A stretch of DNA of 7,666 nucleotides from Candidatus Eiseniibacteriota bacterium (GTDB taxonomy: Bacteria; Eisenbacteria; RBG-16-71-46), in NCBI GenBank assembly GCA_021414165.1, contig JAIOPA010000002.1, positions 1-7,666 of the forward strand, read 5' to 3'. Below, piece by piece: positions 5,404 to 7,666 of this stretch (position 1 is its first letter; each line of letters begins with the position of its first letter). The notes under the pieces are model-generated. The model did no database searches. It was not told the origin of the DNA and saw nothing but the letters and a program-made list of their open reading frames with translations. The position numbers and the translations under genes are program-made.

Positions 5404-6747
5404 ATGCATAGCACTACGACTGTCACCCGGATCCTGAAGGCGGCCGCGCTGCTTGCCGTCGCTGTGATGATGGCTGTACCCGCGTTCGCGGCCGATGAGA
5501 ACCCGTCTGCCCCCAAGGAGACCGACCGCGCCAAGGCCTCGCCCAACGTGATCTCGCACTTCCGCTACCACGACGCGCGTGGCATCAACGTGTTCGAGGC
5601 CCCGAAGGCCGAGGGCGTGGACTACGACGGCTTCAAGCTGCAGTGGGGCGCTTCGTTCACGCAGCAGTTCCAGTCGCTGTCGCATGAGAACGCGCAGTCG
5701 CCGATCCCGGCGGCCGACACGCTCATCAAGATCGGCTCGGGCTTCAACAACGCCGAGGCGAACCTGTACATGGACGCGCAGCTCGCGCGTGGTATCCGCG
5801 TGTCGATGACGAGCTACCTGTCGTCGCGCCACCACCAGGAGACGTGGGTCAAGGACGGTTACCTCTTGATCGATGGCTCGCCGTGGGAGAACGAGACGCT
5901 CGACAACATCATGAAGTACGTGACGCTCCGCATGGGTCACTTCGAGATCAACTACGGCGATATGCACTTCCGCCGCAGCGACAACGGCAACGCCATGTTC
6001 AACCCGTTCGTCGGCAACCTGCCCATGGACGCGTTCACGACCGAGATCGGTGGCGAAGTCTACGTGCGCAAGAACGAGTTCCTCGGCATGGTCGCCGTCA
6101 TGGGCGGCGAGGTCCGTGGTCTCGTGACCAAGCCGGAGAGCCGCTCGCCCTCGATGGTCGCCAAGCTCGGCTATGACAAGACGTTCGAGCAGGGCGCCCG
6201 CGTCCGCCTGACGGGCTCCATCTACAACACGTCGAAGTCGATCAACAACACGCTGTACACGGGCAGCCGTTCGGGCTCGCGCTACTACTACGTGATCGAA
6301 GGCAAGAACTCGACCGACAAGGATCAGGCGTGGTCGGGTGACGTGCGTCCGGGCTTCGGCCGCGAAGTGAAGGCGTGGGTCGTCAACCCGTTCGTCTCGT
6401 ACAAGGGCCTCGAGATCTTTGGCAACATCGAGCAGTCCGAGGGCCGCAACCTGGGCGAGACCGTGGACCGCAAGTTCACGCAGAACGCCGGTGAAGTCGT
6501 GTACCGCCTGCCGGGCAACAACCTGTACGTGGGCGGCCGCTACGCCACCGTGAAGGGCAAGTTCGCCGGTTTCGCGAACGAGGCGACGGTCAACCGCACG
6601 CAGGTCGGCGGTGGCTGGTTCCTCACGCAGACGCTGCTGGCGAAGCTCGAGTACGTGAAGCAGGAGTACAAGGACTTCCCCACGGCGGACATCCGCCACG
6701 ACGCGCAGTTCGACGGCGTCATGTTCGAGGCCGTGGTCTCGTTCTGA
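5404..6747 (+). CDS. Outer-membrane beta-barrel (porin-like) protein
   Basis: This 447-residue protein has a signal peptide (R9, K12, hydrophobic core, VPAFA|AD cut after residue 29) and a mature chain of alternating polar and hydrophobic strands with Gly and aromatic girdles. Examples are YVTLRMGHFEINYGDMHF (172-189), TTEIGGEVYVR (212-222), FVSYKGLEIFGNIEQS (330-345) and LLAKLEYVKQEY (411-422). It ends FDGVMFEAVVSF, with the C-terminal Phe typical of BAM-recognised barrels. The Asn/Gly-rich stretch RRSDNGNAMFNPFVGN (190-205) after the GHFEINYGD strand resembles porin-like proteins of the phosphate-selective/alginate-porin type in layout, but I cannot name a substrate. Codon use is strongly biased (AAG, AAC, ATC, TTC), as in an abundant protein. 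It follows the yceI-like gene by 23 nt and precedes the SRPBCC gene by 26 nt. Confidence 0.85.
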   Translation: MHSTTTVTRILKAAALLAVAVMMAVPAFAADENPSAPKETDRAKASPNVISHFRYHDARGINVFEAPKAEGVDYDGFKLQWGASFTQQFQSLSHENAQSPIPAADTLIKIGSGFNNAEANLYMDAQLARGIRVSMTSYLSSRHHQETWVKDGYLLIDGSPWENETLDNIMKYVTLRMGHFEINYGDMHFRRSDNGNAMFNPFVGNLPMDAFTTEIGGEVYVRKNEFLGMVAVMGGEVRGLVTKPESRSPSMVAKLGYDKTFEQGARVRLTGSIYNTSKSINNTLYTGSRSGSRYYYVIEGKNSTDKDQAWSGDVRPGFGREVKAWVVNPFVSYKGLEIFGNIEQSEGRNLGETVDRKFTQNAGEVVYRLPGNNLYVGGRYATVKGKFAGFANEATVNRTQVGGGWFLTQTLLAKLEYVKQEYKDFPTADIRHDAQFDGVMFEAVVSF

Positions 6748-6773
6748 GGCCGGGATCGATCGGGAACTCCTTG

Positions 6774-7403
6774 ATGTTCGCGCGGCCGGACACGAAGAAC
6801 GGTCGCACGCCCAGGGCGGGCGCGGGAAACCGCGCCCGCCTGCTGTTTGTCGCGCTGGGGCTCCTGCTGCTGGGGGCCCCACTCGCATGGGCGCACGACG
6901 TGAAGGTGCGCATCGATTCCCAGCCGCGCAGCTGCCGCGTGGAGGGTGACTTCAAGGCCCCCGTGCCGGCCGCGGTCGCGTGGCGAGTGCTCACCGACTA
7001 CGACCACATCGCGGAGTTCGTGCACTCCATGGTGTCGAGCCGCTCCGAGCGCGATTCGAGCGGCGCGCTGCACGTACACCAGGTGGCCAGCGGCGGCATC
7101 TTCGTGTTCCGGCGCAAGGTCAACGTGACGCTGGCGATCACCGAGGTGCCAGGCGAGCGCATCGAGTTCCGCGACGTGCTCGGCAAGGACTTCTGGCACT
7201 ACCACGGGCAATGGCGTCTGGAGCCCGACTCGGCCGGCGTGCACGTGCACTACGAGCTCGAGGCCGAGCCGCGCATGAGCGTGCCGCGCTCGATCTACCG
7301 CGGGATGCTCAAGGACGCGGCGGGCGACCTGCTGAACGAGGTCCGCGGCGAGATGCTGAAGCGCGCCGCCAACTACCCCGACCCCGCCCCGGGACGCCGT
7401 TAG
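6774..7403 (+). CDS. Exported SRPBCC (START-like / polyketide-cyclase type) protein
   Basis: This 209-residue protein has an unusually long basic n-region (22 residues with several Arg and Lys), then a Leu-rich core and a cut site AWA|HD after residue 40. The mature part shows the START/SRPBCC pattern: VPAAVAWRVLTDYDHIAEFV (64-83), a beta-rich middle (HQVASGGIFVFRRKVNVTLAITE), FRDVLGKDFWHYHGQWRLEP (132-151), and a long C-terminal helix starting YRGMLKDAAGDLLNEV (175-190). The fold encloses a hydrophobic cavity; relatives include Coq10-like quinone-binding proteins and polyketide cyclases. The ligand is unknown. Export is uncommon for SRPBCC proteins and fits a periplasmic role with the two preceding exported proteins. 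ATG 6774 is preferred; TTG 6771 is in frame directly before it. The ribosome-binding site is weak (GGGAA at 6762-6766), so coupling to the barrel gene 26 nt upstream is likely. Confidence 0.85.
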   Translation: MFARPDTKNGRTPRAGAGNRARLLFVALGLLLLGAPLAWAHDVKVRIDSQPRSCRVEGDFKAPVPAAVAWRVLTDYDHIAEFVHSMVSSRSERDSSGALHVHQVASGGIFVFRRKVNVTLAITEVPGERIEFRDVLGKDFWHYHGQWRLEPDSAGVHVHYELEAEPRMSVPRSIYRGMLKDAAGDLLNEVRGEMLKRAANYPDPAPGRR

Positions 7404-7405
7404 GC

Positions 7406-7427
7406 CGCGCCAGAAGTCGCTGGCGCG
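7406..7427. terminator. Bidirectional terminator-like hairpin between convergent genes
   Basis: CGCGCCAG (7406-7413), a 6-nt AAGTCG loop and CTGGCGCG (7420-7427) form a perfect 8-bp stem in the 35-bp gap between the SRPBCC stop and the stop of the convergent gene at the right edge. No T-tract follows on either strand. Its position, exactly filling a convergent gap, makes a terminator or 3'-end protecting role likely. Confidence 0.55.
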
Positions 7428-7438
7428 TGACCGCGCAG

Positions 7439-7666
7439 CTACGCGGCGCGGTTGGCGAGCAGCGCCTTGAGCTCCTTGGGCACGTCGTCCAGGTCGACCA
7501 GCTCGGCACACAGCCCCCACGCGCCCTTGTTGCGCGCATAGGCCGCACCCTCCTCGATCGGCACCATGCCACCGGCGCGCAGCTCGCACGCGATGACCGG
7601 CACTTTGCTGGCCTCGAGCTCGGCCAACACGCGCGCAGGGTCGGGCAGCATGCCCACGCCACGCGG
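7439..7666 (-). CDS. Unidentified protein, C-terminal part (runs off the right edge)
   Basis: A minus-strand frame stays open from the window edge to a TAG at 7439-7441, giving 75 residues of the C-terminal end. Visible residues include PDPARVLAELEASKVPVIAC, then ELRAGGMVPIEEGAAYARN, and KELKALLANRAA at the end. The alternation of helix (ARVLAELEAS), short strand (VPVIACEL) and helix suggests a small alpha/beta fold. It recalls DsrE-like sulfur-relay or similar Rossmann-like domains, with Cys in VIACEL and WGLCAEL, but I cannot name it. Possible starts at GTG 7657 or ATG 7651 would give a very short protein. The frame stays open to the edge, so the true start probably lies outside. It converges on the SRPBCC gene across a hairpin. 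Confidence 0.6.
   Translation of the reverse strand, partial: PRGVGMLPDPARVLAELEASKVPVIACELRAGGMVPIEEGAAYARNKGAWGLCAELVDLDDVPKELKALLANRAA

Noticed and set aside
5377..6888. Minus-strand frame of 503 codons opposite the barrel gene
   Set aside because: Composition is Arg/Val/His/Glu/Ala-rich without any domain. The plus strand has signal peptide, ribosome-binding site and barrel pattern; strong codon bias keeps the antisense frame open.
1..7666. tRNA, rRNA, CRISPR array, insertion sequence or prophage genes
   Set aside because: No cloverleaf, regular direct-repeat array, transposase-like frame or terminal inverted repeats were seen on reading both strands.

Overview
The window is a GC-rich bacterial chromosome segment with eight genes: six complete ones and a partial gene cut at each edge. 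Codon use, the Sec-type signal peptides and a beta-barrel outer-membrane protein ending in Phe point to a diderm bacterium. The mix of an ERG9-like squalene/phytoene synthase, a YceI protein with its porin-like neighbour, and short TAnnnT boxes right against start codons makes me think of Gemmatimonadota or a similar environmental phylum. That placement is an impression from the sequence and is of low confidence.

Left part (1-4050). An exported protein runs off the left edge on the minus strand (1-145). Divergent from it is a squalene/phytoene synthase family gene (225-1310). This converges on an MFS_3/EntS-like exporter (1307-2596, minus); the two stop codons overlap in a shared CTAG. A 140-bp divergent spacer then separates the exporter from a family 1 glycoside hydrolase (2737-4050). 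The synthase, exporter and hydrolase genes have no convincing Shine-Dalgarno. Each has a TAnnnT box 6-8 nt before its ATG, as expected for leaderless transcripts.

Middle (4051-4729). A 57-residue Cys-rich, zinc-ribbon-like protein (4118-4291) has its own promoter (TTGCCG-17-TAGACT) and a perfect AGGAGG. It is followed by a 438-bp non-coding stretch, visibly less GC-rich, that holds several inverted repeats. This looks like the regulatory region of the next operon.

Right part (4730-7403). Three genes sit tightly together on the plus strand: an exported YceI-family lipocalin-like protein, an outer-membrane beta-barrel (porin-like) protein, and an exported SRPBCC (START-like) protein. All three products carry signal peptides. 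Two belong to folds that enclose a hydrophobic ligand and the third is an outer-membrane barrel, so a cell-envelope lipid, isoprenoid or hydrophobic-ligand handling set is a reasonable hypothesis. A perfect 8-bp-stem hairpin separates this operon from a convergent, edge-truncated minus-strand gene (7439-7666) that I cannot assign.

I see no tRNA, rRNA, CRISPR array, insertion sequence or phage gene. The most interesting parts are the YceI/barrel/SRPBCC operon with its structured upstream region, the small Cys-rich protein, and the switch between leaderless-type and Shine-Dalgarno-type starts.
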